DNA from: Panonychus citri | Lineage: Eukaryota > Arthropoda > Arachnida > Trombidiformes > Tetranychidae | Reading direction: 5' to 3' | NCBI RefSeq assembly: GCF_014898815.1 | Contig: NW_026515482.1 | Coordinates: forward strand, 930,001 to 994,000 | DNA: 64,000 nt | Part shown: one piece after another, positions 40,563 through 53,029 of the stretch | How the letters are laid out: every line of letters starts with the position of its first letter | How positions within the stretch are numbered: position 1 is the stretch's first letter | Made by a program: the position numbers and the translations under genes | The notes under the pieces: generated by a model | Seen by the model: only the letters and a program-made list of their open reading frames with translations | Told to the model about the DNA's origin: nothing | Databases searched by the model: none

Positions 40563-43486
40563 ATGTTAACTAAGAAGAAAAGGATTGATGATTGTTCAAA
40601 ACAATTGTCACCTTCTAATAGGACAATAAATTTGACTAGTAATCATTATCATCTTGATATTCCAAAGTGTTTAGTGTATCATTACGATGTTAAAATTGAC
40701 AAAGGAAAGTTTCAAGGGGAACAATTCATTGAGTATGTTACAAAATGCCCACCAAAATCTCAAGAACTTCATTCTGAATATCAACGTAGTGTTATAGCAA
40801 AATTGGTTCATCGTGAACAAAATGTTGGGGGTTTTTTCTTCGAACCTTCGAGAATGACCTTTTTGAGGCCTGTTTTCGATGGAGCTCATAATCTGTACAC
40901 AATTAGACCGATTCCGTCTCTTGGAACTACGAAGAATAATGTTTCATGTCATTATCTCAAATTAGAAGAGGTTGGAGCTCATGGCTATCGGATTCGTATT
41001 AGGTTTGCAACTGAAGTTGATTTTAGTAAATTATCAGAATATTTTGGTAATAAAATTCACTCATCAACAAGTCCTGTTCCCCAAGATGCTATTCGTGCTT
41101 TGGACATTATCCTAAGGTGTGGACCATCAGCCTACCAAATTCCTCTTGGTAATTGTGTATTTCCTAAACTCGAGACAACGGAAAAGAAACTTGTTGATAT
41201 TGGCAAAGGTAAATACATAGTTAGTGGTCATCATCAAAGTATAAGGAAAACAGCGAGTGGATTGTCTTTGGTCATCGATAAAAGTTCAACTGTTTTCTAC
41301 AAGGCTTGTGACTTAATCGACTTTGTTCGTAATATTGTGAAAACTGTTCCAGTTCGAAAAGGAAGTACTAATAATAATACTCGAAACATCGATCCACTTG
41401 TTTGCATCAGTTTAGTTCCTAATCAACCAGGAATCGAAGCTAATTTATCGATGATTGAGAAAGAATTGATGAATTTAACAATTGAAGTGAATCACACACC
41501 AACAAAGATGAAGTTCAAGTTCAGAGGATTAACCAGAACTTCTCCAAGTGAAACTTTCTTCATCCAAACCACCGATCATGGAGATCGAAACATTTCAGTT
41601 GCTGATTTTTTCATGGAAAAATATTCTCTCCCGATTACTTATAAGAATCTTCCTTGTGCCATCGTCGGAAATGTTAAACGACCTTCGTATTTACCTTTGG
41701 AAGTTTGTCAATTGGTCGCTAAACAACAACCACGGACTTTAAATCAACAAGAATTGACTCACTTCATCAAATCCTGTGCTCAAGATTGTGACGATAGATT
41801 CAAATCGATCAATGACTCTGCCGAAATGGTGAAAAAAGATAATGTTGATTATCTTAGAGAATTCAGTATCGATCTTTCCAATAGCCCAGTTCAAGTCGAA
41901 GGATTTTGTTTAGATGTTCCCAAATTATCGTGTAAAAGTGAATCATTTACTCCTGAATCTGGAAAATGGAGCATCAAAGACAAGAAAATCTCCAAAGGAA
42001 TCAACATTCCCAATCATCGTTGGTTTATTGTCAATTTTACTCAACAAAGTTCATCTTTAATCAACCAATTCGTCTCCAAACTACAATCATTTGGTGAAGA
42101 CAAAGGAGCTCAAATCGGAGAACCAGTTTATTGGGAAGGTGGACATTCGATCAGATATGATAATGTCGCCGTTAGAAAAGTTCTGAAAAATATCTACAAC
42201 CAATATCGCGATAGAAAAATTGATCTTCCTCATCTAATCATGTTCATCATTACTCGATCTAAAGATGATAGTATTTATCATGAAATCAAGAGATATGGTG
42301 ATGTTGAGTATGGGTTCAATACTCAGTGTGTTGTTGAATCTAATTTAAAAATTTCAATCAACGATAAAGGGTTTTTCATACTATCCAATATTTTCCTCAA
42401 GATGAATGCTAAACTCGGTGGTACCAACAACATCATCGATAACGACGATTCAGTTTCTCGCATCCTTGGCTCTAAATCCACTATCATCATGGGCGCTGAT
42501 GTGACTCATCCTACTGACAAAATGTCTTATTCAATCGCTGCTTGTGTCGCATCTTACGACAAAAATCACACCAAATACTCAGCGAGTGTCAAACTTCAAC
42601 CACGATCAAAAGACGAGATAATCCAAGATTTCCCCGATATGGTATATGAGCTGATGAAGAATTACATTAGCAAAAATCGACACGATGGTGATGTTGAAGA
42701 TATTCTTCCTGGTAGATTGATCTTTTATCGTGATGGAGTTAGTGACGGTAAGAGAAACCTTTTGTGCTTTGCTTGAATCTCAGTATTTCTTTAATTCGTT
42801 CTATGCAACATCTTAAACTCGTTATCATTTATACATTTTAATCCATCAGGTCAATTTTCAATGGTATTGGAAAAAGAGATCGGAAGAATGCCCGAGGCAT
42901 TTGATAGATTAATGAGAAAGTACAATTTAAAGTCTACTTATCGACCATCCGTTACTCTAATAGTTGTACAAAAGCGGCATCACACTCGACTTAAGCCTGA
43001 GAACCAAGAAGAGAGCGATGGCAAAGCGAAAAATGTCCCATCAGGAACTTTGGTTAATCAAAAAATCGTTGCCACAAACGATGGATCCGATTTCTATCTT
43101 TGTAGTCACTCAAGTTCATTGGTAAGTATAAATTAATCAAATTGTCACAATAGATCAAATAATCTCAATAATTACCTTCACAGGGAACATCAAAGCCAAG
43201 TCATTATCACATTTTAATTGACGAGAACAATTTCCAACTCAATGATCTCTACCTGTTGACTTTTCATCTTTGTCACATTTACGTTAAATGTACTCGAGTT
43301 ATTAGTATTCCAGCGCCCGTTCAATATGCTCATTTGGCCGCTTTTCGAGCTCGTCAACATTTAATAAACACCGAACGAATCGACGACAGGAGAGAATCAA
43401 CAAGTGACCCAGACTACGAACGGAAACAAGTAGAAAAGTCCATCCAAATTCACCATCGACTTATGATCAACTTTTATTTCATTTAA
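40563..43486 (+). CDS. Argonaute protein, AGO clade, slicer-competent by sequence (copy 1)
   Basis: Exons 40563-42747, 42850-43121 and 43184-43486 join in frame to 919 aa; the introns are 102 and 62 bp with GT-AG ends. Domains in order: N (about 30-160), L1/DUF1785 (about 175-235), PAZ (about 240-385), MID (about 450-620) and PIWI (about 630-919). The slicer tetrad is complete: D646 in GADVTHP, E685 in KDEIIQDF, D724 in YRDGVSDG and H869 in YAHLAAF. The 5'-phosphate pocket residues Y572, K576, Q588 and K613 keep the exact spacing of human AGO2 (Y529, K533, Q545, K570). Family knowledge: it binds small RNAs and cleaves complementary transcripts. It lacks the glutamine-rich N-terminus of insect Ago2, so I do not assign it to Ago1 or Ago2. 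It is the only complete copy among four plus-strand relatives in the window. Confidence 0.95.
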
Positions 43487-44773
43487 CTCTCAATTCAAGT
43501 CTTCCAATCATATTTTAACCTTGAAACAATCAATAACAACTCTCCAGTCAAATTGTACTTAAATTGTAAATTTAAAGTCATTTTCTTGTTAATTTGAATT
43601 TTTTATCGAAAAAAATCTTTGTTTTAATTTAAAATTATATTACAAGAGTCAAAAAGGGAATACACATTATTAAGTTATCGATTTATGTCGATTCGATTTT
43701 AATTAACTATGGAATAATTTTGTAAATGAAAAATTTTAAGTCTCTTAATCATTTGTAACTAAATTAATAGTTGGCAATAAGTTAATTGTTCCAATGGTTT
43801 TAAATAATGGTAATCAATTTTTGTCTTTTTCTTCCAAGCATATTTTGACTATGAAACAATCGATTAGGTGAATTAATTGTAAATGATTGATCCGAGAGAA
43901 AGACAATCAAATAGAAAGGAGAAAATTTTGTTTTAACTCATTGGAATTGAAGCAATTAAGAAGTTACAAGAATTTACATTTCTTTTGATTCTTCCAATCT
44001 TTTTGAATGGTTTTTTAGGAAGTAGAATGAAAAAGATTGGCAAAGAAAAAAAGAGAAAGAAGATAATTTAGAATTAATTGGAATTTAGTAAAGATGTTGA
44101 TTTGTGGCTATTCAGTTAATTCGTTTATGTGTGTAGCCATTTAAAGGGAGAAACAATTAATCCGGAGGAAAAGCTAATCAACTAGATAATAGAAATTGAG
44201 AGAGAAAGAAAGAAAGAGTAAAAATAATGAAAGAATAGGTCTTTGTATTTGTTTCGCTTTGGATCAAATTCTTTGAAAGAAAACTCATAACTTTCGATGA
44301 GTTAAGTTGATAAATGATGAGAGTATGATGATAATTGTGAAGATGAAGGATGAAAGATGATGGCTGATGACAAACAGGATGAAAACATGGATAAGATGAC
44401 AATTGACAACATGATCATGGCGTTGAAATGTAATTGTTTATGTATAAGTGACTGGCAGAGAGAAGCAAAAAAGATAGACTGAGATAGTGACGCGCATTAG
44501 AGTGACCATTAAAAAGTTCAAATTGCCAAGAAATTAAACTTTTTTAAGATGACCAATGATGAGATGCTGAAGTGGATAGACAAATAGAGACGAAACAAAA
44601 AGAGAGAGAGAAAAAAAACAATATAAACAAATGATAAACAGTAGTGTATATAAAGATTTGATTTGGACAAGTGGGTAGGGGTGAGGATTAAGAGAGTGGA
44701 GGAAATTATTAATTATTAAATATAAAAAAAGAGACGAAACTTTTATGACTTGAAATCAACGGGAAAGTTAGTA
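43487..44773. other. Convergent intergenic region, Argonaute and RBM12 3' ends
   Basis: The 3' UTRs of two convergent genes. Part of 43487-44030 is homologous to the sequences downstream of Argonaute copies 3 and 4 (57454-57590 and 60252-60420). The duplicated unit therefore included the 3' flank. No other coding sequence seen. Confidence 0.7.
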
Positions 44774-47335
44774 TCAGGAAGCAAGTCGGAGGAAAACCGG
44801 TCGACCAATAAGAAACTTTTTATGCATCGTCCTAACAGCTTTGGCTGCATCTTCTGGAGTCCTAAATTCAACGCTACAATCCGCCGTGGCCTGGCCTTTG
44901 TCATTTAACCGTCGGGTAATACGATCATGTTTAATATCGAAGTCTGCAAAAAAGACACAAATATCCTCATTGGTAGCCTTGTAAGGTATATTCGAAGCAA
45001 TCACAACACACCGATGGTCAGCAAAGCTGTTATAATTTCCTCCTTGGTGAGGTCCATCGTTGCCACCGCGTCGTCCGTCCTTTTCTCCGCGTCGTCCTCG
45101 AAAACCGTCTTCTCGACCGCCTCGTCTCATTTTCCTTGGATCACCGCCCATATCTCCATGAGGGAACATTGGTCCACCAGTGCCGTTTCCACCGCCGCCG
45201 CCGCCGCCACCGTTGCCGCCATGTCTCATGGGTCCATCCATTCCGCCATTATTCATCGGTGCTCCCGGTGGACCATGACCTCCAGGAGGTGGAATACCCA
45301 CTACTCTTCTCATCAGATCATGAGGTACTGATCGAACTGATATTCTTTGACCCTCCATAAACGTACCATCTTTACGAACTGCTTTCATTTGTTGATCTTT
45401 ACTTGAAAACTCAACAAATGCTTCACCGGCATTTAAACCATTAGCCTTAAGCATAATGTGAATAGCAAATGGTTGAGCACCAATTTCACTGAAATAATTG
45501 GTTAGATCACGATTTGTTATGGTCGGTGGTAAATTAGTTACTGAAACACAGAAAGTTGGCCCTCCTGAACCGCTGCCAGAACTTGTTCCACCTCCACCTC
45601 TACCTGGAGGTAAATGACCACCGCCACCACTGCTTCGATCCTGAAGCATTCGAGCATCATTCATGTCATCTTTTGTCGTAGGGAAAACTTCAATGTATCT
45701 TCTACCCATGTGTTTCATATTCATATCGAGAGCTGAATTGAAATCTTCATTTGTTGCAAATTCAACAAATGCATTTCCCGCCGGTTTACCAGTTCGTCCA
45801 TCAATTTCAAAAACAATATCAATAAATCGAAGACCAGAAAAAAATTCAGCCACATCAGGTTCTGTACAACTATTGTAGGGAATTCCTTTCATATAAATAA
45901 CATAATCTTGTTGAGGTGGTAAAGGTTCATGAGAAGGTGAAGGTTGATAACCTGCCGGTGGACGACCTGTTGATTGACCATTACCTCCAATTGGTGGTGA
46001 GGGAATTGATTGTGGTCCATGGCCCATTCCAATCGGTGGACCATTATTACCACCGGGACCACGAGTAAAATCTTCATTTAGAGTTTCTGGCAAAGGCATT
46101 ACGTCTATTCTTCTGTCTCCCATAAATGAGCCATGTTTCGCAAGAGCAGCCTCATAATCACGTACATTTGCACACCGGACAATTGCACCGCCGGTTGTGT
46201 AACCTCGATCATCAACAAGTATCTTAATTGCCTCTTCATGAAGATAAACACCTACTTGTCGAAAAAATTCTTGAATATCTCTTGGAGCCACGTTAAATGA
46301 TAAACCTCTTAGTTCAACAGAAAAATTTTGATGATTAAGAGGTGGACCATGGGAAGGTCCACCATGGGAAGGAGGAGGTAAATGAGGGTGATGAGGTTCA
46401 CCATAGGATTTAACTTGAGCTGAAGCTAGTCTAGGATCACCTCCTGGTGCTTTCGGACGATTATCAAAATTATCACTCTCTCTTGATAACCAACCACCGC
46501 CACCTCCAGGCCCTGAGCTGATATCCTGACCACTATTTGGTCCTAAAGCTATATTAGAACCGCCACCATAGCCTGATGGCCTTGATGGCGGTGGACCCTC
46601 TAAACCTGATCTCACAGGAACTTGACCATAACCTGGTATAGAATCTGGTTTACCCCTAGAATCGTCCATGTGACCCATTCCACCAGGGCCACCATGGATA
46701 CGATGATTGTAGGGACCTGAAGAAGGATGGGCATGATTAAGATGATCGCCAACTGGACCACCTCTACTATAAAGAGGAGATCTACTTCTACTCCTATTTC
46801 GTGACCTGTCACCTATGCCACGAGAAATATCTCTTTCACTTGATCGACGATGTAAATCAGCCTCAGCATAGTTTCCTGGTTGATTAGTTACATTTGAAAT
46901 TGTTGGATAATTAACCATTCCTGGTGGTCCAACTGGTTCAGGTCCATGGTGATTAGGTGGATGTAATACTGATGATGGAGGTTGATTTACTTGCTTACCA
47001 ATAAGATGTGAAGATCCACCACCACCAACAGTAGGCGGACCAGTGTCATTTCCTTTGATTCCTAATGTTTGAGTACGAGCCTGTTCAATAACCTTTTGCA
47101 TCTCATTACGACTGCTTAAATACAGTTTAACTCTTGAATCTTTAATTGGACCACCATCTCTTTCCATGGCTTGTCTGGCATCTTCATCACTCGAAAAGGC
47201 AATGAAAGCATCACCCTTATCACCTCCAACAATATGAACACCACCATCAGGTATTGATAATCCTTGAAAATATCGACGAATATCCAATGAATTGGCTTCC
47301 CAAGGTAAATTTTGTAATCTAATTATTATAGACAT
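44774..47335 (-). CDS. RBM12: RBM12/SWAN-type RNA-binding protein with five RRMs
   Basis: A single uninterrupted coding exon of 853 aa. Five RRM domains lie at about residues 1-80, 345-420, 478-555, 597-672 and 775-852. The first begins IIRLQNLPWEA and contains IPDGGVHIVGG, close to the N-terminus of vertebrate RBM12 (SWAN), whose first RRM is the family hallmark. The linkers are rich in Gly, Pro, His and Asn. An Arg/Ser-rich patch lies near residues 165-190 and an RGG-type patch near 730-765. Family knowledge: RBM12 proteins are nuclear RNA-binding proteins related to hnRNP H/F-type RRM proteins, with poorly defined targets. A strong splice acceptor upstream suggests a 5' UTR intron. The next upstream gene, taxilin, is on the same strand. 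Confidence 0.9.
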   Translation of the reverse strand: MSIIIRLQNLPWEANSLDIRRYFQGLSIPDGGVHIVGGDKGDAFIAFSSDEDARQAMERDGGPIKDSRVKLYLSSRNEMQKVIEQARTQTLGIKGNDTGPPTVGGGGSSHLIGKQVNQPPSSVLHPPNHHGPEPVGPPGMVNYPTISNVTNQPGNYAEADLHRRSSERDISRGIGDRSRNRSRSRSPLYSRGGPVGDHLNHAHPSSGPYNHRIHGGPGGMGHMDDSRGKPDSIPGYGQVPVRSGLEGPPPSRPSGYGGGSNIALGPNSGQDISSGPGGGGGWLSRESDNFDNRPKAPGGDPRLASAQVKSYGEPHHPHLPPPSHGGPSHGPPLNHQNFSVELRGLSFNVAPRDIQEFFRQVGVYLHEEAIKILVDDRGYTTGGAIVRCANVRDYEAALAKHGSFMGDRRIDVMPLPETLNEDFTRGPGGNNGPPIGMGHGPQSIPSPPIGGNGQSTGRPPAGYQPSPSHEPLPPQQDYVIYMKGIPYNSCTEPDVAEFFSGLRFIDIVFEIDGRTGKPAGNAFVEFATNEDFNSALDMNMKHMGRRYIEVFPTTKDDMNDARMLQDRSSGGGGHLPPGRGGGGTSSGSGSGGPTFCVSVTNLPPTITNRDLTNYFSEIGAQPFAIHIMLKANGLNAGEAFVEFSSKDQQMKAVRKDGTFMEGQRISVRSVPHDLMRRVVGIPPPGGHGPPGAPMNNGGMDGPMRHGGNGGGGGGGGNGTGGPMFPHGDMGGDPRKMRRGGREDGFRGRRGEKDGRRGGNDGPHQGGNYNSFADHRCVVIASNIPYKATNEDICVFFADFDIKHDRITRRLNDKGQATADCSVEFRTPEDAAKAVRTMHKKFLIGRPVFLRLAS

Positions 47336-47472
47336 GATTTAAGGGATATGATTAACTCTTTAATTGTAACATTAAGGTTTAATTATCTCTAATAATAATT
47401 TAAGAATCTCAAAAATTTTCAAGATCCGAAAATACAAACAGAGAGACAATCGAAAAAAACGCCACCTGTTGC
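47336..47472 (-). other. 5' UTR part of the RBM12 coding exon
   Basis: On the minus strand a pyrimidine tract ends in TTTTCAG at 47474-47473, a strong splice acceptor 137 bases before the ATG. An upstream non-coding exon is therefore likely, somewhere between about 47500 and 48090. Confidence 0.5.
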
Positions 47473-47473
47473 C

Positions 47474-48090
47474 TGAAAAGGAAAAGAATAAAAAAGAAGC
47501 GGTTAATATAAATTTTTCGCTTTTTAACTCGAAAACAAAAATTAACCAATTAAATGGAAATGGAAATTAAATTAATGTTGAAGGAAAATTTTCGAATATA
47601 ATTAACATTTAATGAGAATATGAATTCTAGAAAATACAGATAATAAAGAGAGGAGAAAAAGAGATTCTTGATTTCATGTTATTGTCTCATCGATGTTGAC
47701 TAAAAGCTTTGCTTTCATTTTTAAGGCTTAATTATGATTAAGATTGTTAATTGTTGGTTTTATTAATTATTTTTGTTACGTGTTTATTACGTAACAAGTG
47801 ATTCATTATTGGTTAGTAGATTTATTCTCTTTAAATTAATTAAGTACGGGAAAGGATAAGGTGATGATAAGGGAAGGGAGAAAGTTAATCAAAGACATGA
47901 TTGAAATATTTTGTCTTTCGAAGTTAAAATTAAATGTAAATTTTGTTTCTTTCACACTAAATTAACAATCACGCGTTGATTGTGATAATTAAAAAGTAGG
48001 AGAATATAATAAGCGGATGACGATGAAAATTTAGACCTTTTTCTCAATTAAATGTGTTAATTTCTAAAAAGAGGGAGAGAGAGAGAGAGA
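47474..48090. other. Intergenic region or 5' UTR intron between RBM12 and taxilin
   Basis: About 600 bp of AT-rich sequence with a short GA tract near 48068-48090. No coding exon seen. It presumably holds the RBM12 promoter and first non-coding exon. Confidence 0.45.
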
Positions 48091-48167
48091 TCACTGATTC
48101 GTCGAAGATAATAAAAGCTCATAAGGATTGAGATCTTGATTAACGATCGGTGGATTATTATTATCAC

Positions 48168-50632
48168 TTATTGTAGATTGAGATTTATCATCTTTATGAT
48201 CGCCCAACGATTTATCACTATTTTCATTTGATCCACAATCCAATGAATTTGATTTTTCTTTCGAAACTTTTCAATATTCTGAGTTTGTTTCAATCGATCT
48301 GAAAGTTGATTCCTTTCCGATTGTAAGGCTCGACACAAATTCTCAAGTTTTTGTATCTTTTGTTTTGAAGTTTTTCGCTAATAATAGGAAAAGAAAGAAA
48401 GAAAATTAATCGATTGTATTATAAAAGAAAATAACAACAAAATTCTGATTCAATTTACCTCTTCATCAGCAACAATTAACGCTTGATTTGCATCATCACA
48501 TTTCTTTTTCCATCCTTTGATCTCCTTTTCCAAATCTTTAATTCGCTTGCTCATCTTATCCATATCTTTCTTAAATCCATTGAACATTTCGTTACTTTTA
48601 GCTAAAAGAGTCTGAAATTCATCATATTTTTCAATATAAAGCGAAAGTTGAGCTTTCAAATGATTCTCATTGGTAATCGATTCAGAATGTTTCTTGTGAA
48701 GATCTGTCATCATATTGAGAATCTGTTGATTTTCTTCAATTAATTTTTCCTTCTCTCGGTCAGAAGTTAAATTGGCTTCGGCTAATTTAGTTTTGGTTAA
48801 TTGAATTTCCAAATCTTTCGATGCTAATATTTTCTCAATTTCTTTCTCCCATTTACCATAATGTTCCAAATAGATTCGCAATTTTTTCTCATATTGCATA
48901 TTCTCTCCTCTCAGTGTATTATTCCGTTGATGACTCTCCTGAACCAGAATCATTATCTCACTTAAAGTGGCTTGAAATTTGGCAGCCATGGTGCGATGTT
49001 TTTCCTCTTCCTCTTTAACTCGCAATAAACTCTCCTCTTTAATTGCTTTATTATGTTTCTGTAATTCTCGACATAGACTTTCAAGTCTACTCTTTGCAAG
49101 AATCAAACGATTATTCTCAGACTGAAGTTGCTCCTTTTCTTTATTCAATCGAGTGAAAGTTTTAACATGCTGCTTATTGCCTAAGGGGGAAAACGAAAAA
49201 GTTGAAGAAAATTCAACAAATTAGAATAGTGACCATTAGAATTACCAGTTGATTGTTTACCTTTGTCTAAAACTTTGTTTTCTTCCATAAGATCCATATA
49301 CATTTTGCATAATAGTTTAAGTTGATTTTGCTCATTGTTATCACAATTAAGATTCTTCAGAATATAATCCATTGTACTCTTTTCCTTATGAGCTGATCGC
49401 TTATTCAAAGCAGCTTTGGGCTTCCTTTCTGGTGATAAACTCTCGGAGTCTAAAGATTGGATTAAAGAAAAGAGAATAACAAATTAAGAAAATTTTAGAA
49501 AAATTAAATCATCAATCAATTAAAACTGACCTTTAGCTTCTTGATTAGATTTGCTAGAAATTGATGGCGGTGGTGATGTTGTTGTCTTTGCTGTTGAATC
49601 GGTGGTAGAATCGGGTTTAATTGTAGCATCGGTTTTAGTATCTGGTTTTGAGGAATCAACTTTCAATTCTGGTTCACCTTTATCAGATTTCTTGGTAACA
49701 TCTTTTTTCACCGTTGTTGATTTCTTTTTATCAGTTGATTGAGATTGTGTTGATTGTTGAGGTTGATTTGTTTGGGTTTGAGATGTTTCTTGTTGAGGTT
49801 GTGATGATGACGATGATGATGATGATGGTTGTTGTTGTTGTTGTTGTTGTTGTTGACCAACGGGCTGAGAATCAATATTCTGAGATGTCAATTGGGTTGG
49901 TGATTGTTGAGATGATTTTTCTTGATTATCAGTAACAATTGAATCTACAGTAGCAGGAACAGTGGAAACGGTAACTTGACTAGTAGATCCATTGGCAGAA
50001 TTGTTGTGATTATCTTTGATTATTCCAGATGATTTTAATGTTGATTCCAACATGTCAATCTTTTCTTTAAGCTCTTCGTCAATTAATCTACCAACAGGAT
50101 TATTAGTAGAAACAGATTTAGAATCCAGGAAATGGTTAATTGAATTCTTTAACTCATTCGCTGCTTTCTTATATTGTCCGAGAGTTTTATTAAGAGATTT
50201 GTCATCGAGAAAATTTTTCTTACATTCATCTTCCAATTTAGAGAGAAACTAAAAAGCCAAAGGATAGAAAGATATTAAAAGTAAATACAAAACAGAACAA
50301 TAATTAGTATTATCACTTTAACCATCTAAAACAAAGAAGGAAAAAAAGAGAGATTAATACAAATAATTAAAAGTAAATTAGATTAGACATAAACAAAGAA
50401 TAAGAAAGAAAAATGGATCCATAAGTAGATTAGAGATTAAGAAAACAAAAGGTGAACATTAAAGTCTAAAGAGTAGACAGTTTAACACCAAGGTAATGAT
50501 TGAAATGGAATCAAATGTAATCAACAACATTTGAGAACAATTAAATTAATTAATTACCAATTTTTGAGCTTCCAAATCGGTTTGTAAAGCTGAAGATTTT
50601 TTTGCTTGAGTAGTAACTTGTCCTTCCTCCAT
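48168..50632 (-). CDS. TXLN: Taxilin family coiled-coil protein
   Basis: Five exons on the minus strand: 50632-50558, 50248-49531, 49449-49261, 49180-48459 and 48377-48168 (phases 0, 1, 1, 0), giving 637 aa as read. The N-terminal third is low in complexity, with polyglutamine, polyserine and Lys/Ser/Thr-rich stretches. From about residue 270 to 590 it is a long coiled coil with taxilin signatures such as LESLCRELQKHNK, KLENLCRALQ and LAKSNEMFNGFKKDM. Family knowledge: taxilins bind syntaxins and act in vesicle traffic. The end looks broken. After about 48260 the frame read above becomes unlike a protein and stops at 48168-48170, while another frame continues as a polar, acidic tail to a stop at 48091-48093. 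One extra A in a run of five A would join them, so a base is probably missing. Confidence 0.9.
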
Positions 50633-51557
50633 AATGTGTTAGTCTGTTTACCAAAAACCAATGGGGAAAAAAAGGTTAACCGAATTGAGAAAAGAAAAAC
50701 AAATAGAAATTAACTTGTAATCAAATTATTTAGAATGAGAATTGTGGTAACAATTAGATAATCATTATCTAAATTTAGTTAAAATACAATAAGAATATAA
50801 AAGCGACTTTTTAAAAGACTGAATTGAGAGAGAGAGAAAGGAAAAGATGACAACAACAATAATCCATGCGGTGGAAAGAGAGAGAGAGATGAAGAAAGAG
50901 AGAGGAAGAGAGAGAGAGAGAGAAAAACTATTCTGATGATGCAGAGGAAGAGGAATGATGATGAGAAATTTGGATAAACTGTGGAGAAAATACAAAAAGA
51001 GGCTAATCCAAGAATAGATTAAGATTAAGTTAAATCTTACTGAGAATCGTAAGTTAATCTGGAAAAGAAAAAATTTTCATCTTCAGAAAGTGAGACAATT
51101 TTGTCTCTTTTTTTGTTCATTTTGGTAAACAAATTCAATTGAATTTATTGATTAATCACTTTACAGGTTTTCTTTCTTAATTACAATCATTTTCGTTTTT
51201 TTTGTGTTATGATAGATTCAAATTGTTTGGTTATTGTATTTAGAATCATTTAGTTTTCGTTAATTGGTTAACGTTTAGTTTTATTTTTAAGGAAAGTTTT
51301 CATGGATTTTGATTATGAGCAATTGGATTTTTTTTGTTATTAAATGATGATGATAATGAAAATCTTTGTATTAATCCAGTTAATCCAGTAATCGGCATCT
51401 CATGAAATTTGTTTCAATTGTGTGAGCATATATCATGTTGATCAATTTGATTGATCTGAGTGAATTGAACTTTCTCAGAATTGGAATTTGTCATGGCTAA
51501 GTTAGAAATTTTCCTTTTTTTGAGAGATTAAGTCATGAATTATTATTGTCAGGAACT
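50633..51557. other. Taxilin promoter region and NSMCE3 3' flank
   Basis: About 900 bp without a coding exon. GA tracts near 50826-50925 create a spurious Ser/Leu open frame. It should contain the taxilin promoter and the 3' end of NSMCE3, both on the minus strand. Confidence 0.55.
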
Positions 51558-52464
51558 TTAAAGGTCAATTTCTTGTTCTGATTCAGTTTCATTAGGCTCT
51601 GATTCGTCTTCTTCACCAGAATCCTTGTCTAATGAGTTAAGCATTGTATCATGATTAACTGCTTTCTTATATTGAATTTTAAACATATGAGGTTCATATC
51701 CATCGCCGTAAACTTCACAAACCCACTTGATCAGGTCGAGTTTATTTATCTCATGTTCAGCTCGGAATCCCCATGAAAACATGTACTCTTTCTTCTCGTT
51801 TTTACCAATATCTTCACGGGCAAGATACAAATGGCGAGGCCAAATCGAATGTAACAAATCTTTCAATGTAATAGACGTATGATTATGTGTCAGCTTTGTC
51901 TCCGATGTAAGACCCATTTTACTTAGAAATTTCCACAGATTTTCTTTTGAAAGAAGAAAAAAGAATGAAAAAATCCATTTTCGTTGCAAAGGTGATAATC
52001 TTCTTACCTTCCCGAGTTTCACCTCCATTCATAAAAATCACAGATAAAATTGGAATCAGTAATCCATGAGTTTGATCAATTTGACTAGTGATCTCAGGTC
52101 TCCATAGATTAGCATCTCTTATCACGGTAACTAAGATGTAACAATTTTTTTCCGGTGTTTCTTTAACTTTTAAACCAAACACATTTAGAAGAGCAGCTTT
52201 GGCAGCAGAGAAAATCTCATTAAACTCCTTCGCATTGTCGGGTATCGAATGGCGAACAATATCTAAACAATTAGTCATCAAACAAAAACGAAAATAGAAT
52301 TTGTAAAACACATAATAAGGATTAAAATAAGATACAAATTAAGAGATACAGAAAACATCATGTTCAAAATACCAACACTTACCCGCTCTTTTAACTGGTA
52401 ACTTTTTCTGATCTGCAACGAGCAAATACTGGACCATGTTAACGACATGTTGATCATTACCCAT
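51558..52464 (-). CDS. NSMCE3: NSMCE3 homologue (MAGE-domain subunit of SMC5/6)
   Basis: Three exons: 52464-52383, 52262-52008 and 51943-51558, all phase-1 junctions, joining to 240 aa. The last intron is only 64 bp. The MAGE homology domain covers most of the protein. Visible signatures include LVADQKKLPVKRADIV near the start, GLLIPILSVIFMNG, ENLWKFLSKMGL and FSWGFRAEHEI. The C-terminal 25 residues are acidic (Asp/Glu/Ser). Arthropods usually have a single MAGE gene, which is the NSE3-type. Family knowledge: NSE3 pairs with the RING protein NSE1 and the kleisin NSE4 in the SMC5/6 complex, which acts in DNA repair and chromosome stability. It faces Argonaute copy 2 head to head, about 570 bp away. 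Confidence 0.9.
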
Positions 52465-53029
52465 CACCGAAAAAAAAAGTAATTAATGGAAGACAATTTA
52501 ACGAAATTAAATGAAAAAAAATCCAAAATTTAGAAAACTAAATAAGCGAAAACAAGAAAACACTTTTCAATTGAACGAAGCGTAACCATGACAACGAAAA
52601 AGCGCAAATTCTAAAAGTGGAATAAGTTAAGTTTAATTAATTTTTTTCTCGAAAATCAAAAAAATCAATCGAAATAATCCAATGAATTCAAGTTAATTAA
52701 TTTTCGTCAAATGCTCGTGATTCAAAGATGAATTGTACAATTAATAGACGAATTTTAATTAATGAAATAAACGATCGAAAATGTTGATTCCTTTCTAGAT
52801 TTTTTATCGATAATGTTGTTGGAACAACAATTAAGCTGATTAAGATTAAACTCTTTATCTAATCATAGATTGTGAGATTATCTATAAAAAGATTAACACT
52901 CAACAATTGTTTTCGAGAGAAAAATTGTCTTGACCATTTTAATTTCATTTTCGCTCCAACAGGTGACAAAGTTGTTCCAATTCTTTTCCTTTTTCTTTTC
53001 TTTCATTTTCTACCAAAGTTTCTTTCAAA
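52465..53029. promoter_or_regulatory. Shared intergenic region between NSMCE3 (-) and Argonaute copy 2 (+)
   Basis: 565 bp between divergent start codons. On the plus strand, a pyrimidine-rich tract ends at CTCCAACAG (52963), a plausible acceptor for a 5' UTR exon of Argonaute copy 2. No clear TATA box seen. Confidence 0.4.

Noticed and set aside
44927..45331. 134-codon plus-strand open frame
   Set aside because: It is antisense to the RBM12 coding exon and low in complexity. The minus-strand frame carries five recognisable RRMs.
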